Shown here in pieces: positions 63,150 to 64,000 of a stretch of DNA of 64,000 nucleotides. The stretch comes from Chitinophaga silvisoli. Lineage in GTDB: Bacteria > Bacteroidota > Bacteroidia > Chitinophagales > Chitinophagaceae. The stretch is from assembly GCF_003412465.1 (NCBI RefSeq), contig NZ_QTJV01000006.1, forward strand, positions 310,001 to 374,000. Direction: 5' to 3'. The number at the start of each line of letters is the position of its first letter. The first letter of the stretch is position 1. A program made the translations under genes and the position numbers. The notes below the pieces were generated by a model, which was given only the letters and a program-made list of their open reading frames with translations, was not told the origin of the DNA and did not search any database.

Positions 63150-63476
63150 ATGAATTGGATTTTATTAGTGCTTGCGGGCTTCTTAGAAACAGCATTCACC
63201 TTCTGCTTAGGCAAGGCCCAGGATGCTGATGGTTCCAACGCCTACGGCTGGTACACAGCTTTAGTTATTGCCATGGCATTCAGTCTCGGCTTGCTGATGA
63301 AAGCAGCACAAACCATTCCTATCGGTACAGCCTATACGGTTTGGACCGGGATCGGGACAGTATGTACGGTATTAGTAGGCATCTTTGTATTCAAAGATCC
63401 TGTAAATACATGGCGGATTATTTTTATCAGCCTGTTGATCGGGTCTATTATAGGATTGAAAGTGGTGGGAGAATGA
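63150..63476 (+). CDS. SMR-family small multidrug/guanidinium exporter (SugE/Gdx-like)
   Basis: A 108-residue four-helix transporter from ATG 63150 (MNWILLVLAGFLETAFTF). A longer frame from 63072 adds 26 non-family residues. The essential membrane glutamate is E13 (AGFLETAF). GTAYTVWTGIGTVCTVLVGIFVFKD and IIFISLLIGSIIGLKVVGE are the C-terminal SMR signature, with VWTGIG closer to SugE/Gdx than to EmrE. It probably exports guanidinium or quaternary ammonium ions by proton antiport. No guanidine riboswitch motif was recognised in the 274 bp upstream. A partner SMR subunit is not present, so it should form a homodimer. Confidence 0.9.
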   Translation: MNWILLVLAGFLETAFTFCLGKAQDADGSNAYGWYTALVIAMAFSLGLLMKAAQTIPIGTAYTVWTGIGTVCTVLVGIFVFKDPVNTWRIIFISLLIGSIIGLKVVGE

Positions 63477-63500
63477 TCCAAGATCCGGATCATTCTTTTA
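63471..63500. terminator. Terminator overlapping the SMR stop codon
   Basis: GAATGATCC (63471-63479) pairs with GGATCATTC (63487-63495), then TTTTA. It overlaps the stop codon of the SMR gene and serves the convergent GNAT gene as well. Confidence 0.75.
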
Positions 63501-63998
63501 CAGGGCGAGATCGAATCTTAATTCGGTCAAGGGCTTATCGAAAGCGATCGAAAACTTTTCTTCAGTTTGCGTAAAGCCATATCTTGTATAGAGGGAAATA
63601 GCGGTAGCTTGTTCAGTAGTCGTCCAGAGATACGTGTTTTTACACCCAGAGGCCTTTGCATATTTTATAAATTCACTCATCAGGTGCTTGCCTAGTCCGA
63701 TCCCCCTGTACTTAGGCTGAAAGATAAAATACCGGAACTGGATATCACTATCTCTATGAAATCCTACCAGTGAGCCAATGATTTTCCCTTCATGTTCACA
63801 GATCCAGACTTTGTCTTTTGCAGGATTATATTGGTGCGCGAATTCGCCTAAGCCATCTAATACATAACCTTCAAAGTTTATTCCGTATCCCATTTCTTTT
63901 GCATAGAGGGTTGCATGCATGTAGGCAAGGAAACTCAGGTCGCCTGGCTGGAGTTCGTTTCTGATGGAGATGTCGGCTAGCGTGATGCTGGTGTTCAT
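63498..63998 (-). CDS. GNAT-family N-acetyltransferase
   Basis: A 166-residue acetyltransferase, complete, with ATG at 63998 two bases from the window edge. The start MNTSITLADISIRNELQPGDLSFLAYMHATLYAKEMGY resembles the acetyltransferase half of MarR-GNAT fusion proteins. The acetyl-CoA-binding motif is FQPKYRGIGLGKHLMSEFIKYAK (Q-x-x-R-G-x-G), followed by YLWTTTEQATAISLYTRYGF. Because the N-terminus is at the window edge, an upstream extension or fusion cannot be ruled out. Substrate unknown. Confidence 0.88.
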   Translation of the reverse strand: MNTSITLADISIRNELQPGDLSFLAYMHATLYAKEMGYGINFEGYVLDGLGEFAHQYNPAKDKVWICEHEGKIIGSLVGFHRDSDIQFRYFIFQPKYRGIGLGKHLMSEFIKYAKASGCKNTYLWTTTEQATAISLYTRYGFTQTEEKFSIAFDKPLTELRFDLAL

Positions 63999-64000
63999 GA

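Noticed and set aside
1-64000. tRNA, rRNA, CRISPR arrays, attachment sites, restriction or toxin-antitoxin systems
   Set aside because: None could be identified by reading the intergenic regions; a tRNAscan/Infernal run would settle small RNAs I cannot see by eye.

Overview
The window looks like chromosome of a Bacteroidota bacterium, most likely family Chitinophagaceae and close to Chitinophaga. The evidence is a divergent ECF sigma/FecR pair with an STN-domain TonB receptor, a type IX secretion (T9SS) type B sorting domain, outer-membrane proteins typical of the phylum (DUF4876, DUF6850), several -33 TTTG / -7 TAnnTTTG promoters, and almost no Shine-Dalgarno sequences. No rRNA, tRNA, CRISPR array, intact IS element or prophage was seen.

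Layout. 1-2.5 kb (minus): glycogen synthesis, glgC (cut by the window edge) and glgA. 2.8-9.6 kb: a DUF72 protein, a small charged protein, a MacB/FtsX-type permease and a large FAD/Fe-S 2-hydroxyacid dehydrogenase. 9.7-18.5 kb: a cell-surface signalling and uptake locus made of ECF sigma, FecR, TonB-dependent receptor, DUF4876 lipoprotein, DUF6850 barrel and a MauG/CcpA-type di-heme peroxidase. 18.7-24.3 kb: a lipoprotein, an OmpH/Skp-like chaperone, myo-inositol oxygenase with an SGLT-type symporter, and a DUF2157 membrane protein. 24.4-26.0 kb (minus): a class I terpene synthase with isopentenyl-diphosphate isomerase. 26.4-28.6 kb: free methionine-R-sulfoxide reductase, a CpsB-type PHP phosphatase and an atypical response regulator. 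28.6-31.6 kb: a sigma-54 activator, operator-like inverted repeats, a well-formed -24/-12 promoter and a FemAB/GNAT-like protein. 31.7-34.0 kb: a structured non-coding stretch, a secreted tail-fibre-like protein and a transposase remnant. 34.1-59.1 kb (all minus): an exopolysaccharide (EPS) / O-antigen-type locus. 59.1-64 kb: an AT-rich gap with a small zinc-ribbon gene, then GntR, PaiB, Crp/Fnr, SMR and GNAT genes.

The polysaccharide locus reads as one 16-gene transcription unit (59090 down to a terminator at 38494-38531), followed by three accessory genes. It encodes export and assembly (Wza, Wzc-type tyrosine kinase, Wzx, Wzy), three glycosyltransferases, a hexapeptide acyltransferase, and a set of four enzymes for UDP-N,N'-diacetylbacillosamine and its transfer to lipid. 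Those four are split between the first gene (PglF-like) and the last three (PglC, PglD, PglE-like). It also encodes a TviB/TviC-like pair expected to make UDP-GalNAcA, next to an asparagine-synthase-like amidotransferase that could turn the uronic acid into its amide. A secreted DUF4091 glycoside hydrolase sits inside the operon, and an MBOAT/SGNH O-acetylation pair lies beyond it. The PHP phosphatase at 26.9 kb is a plausible partner of the tyrosine kinase although unlinked.

The most unusual signals are: (1) the sigma-54 regulatory region, where an exact 18-nt palindromic motif occurs both upstream of and inside the regulator gene, with a second inverted repeat and a GG-N10-GC promoter at the expected distance; (2) the TonB receptor/DUF4876/DUF6850/di-heme peroxidase operon; (3) the compact terpene synthase-IDI locus; (4) a structured intergenic region with a promoter-like box and a terminator but no gene.
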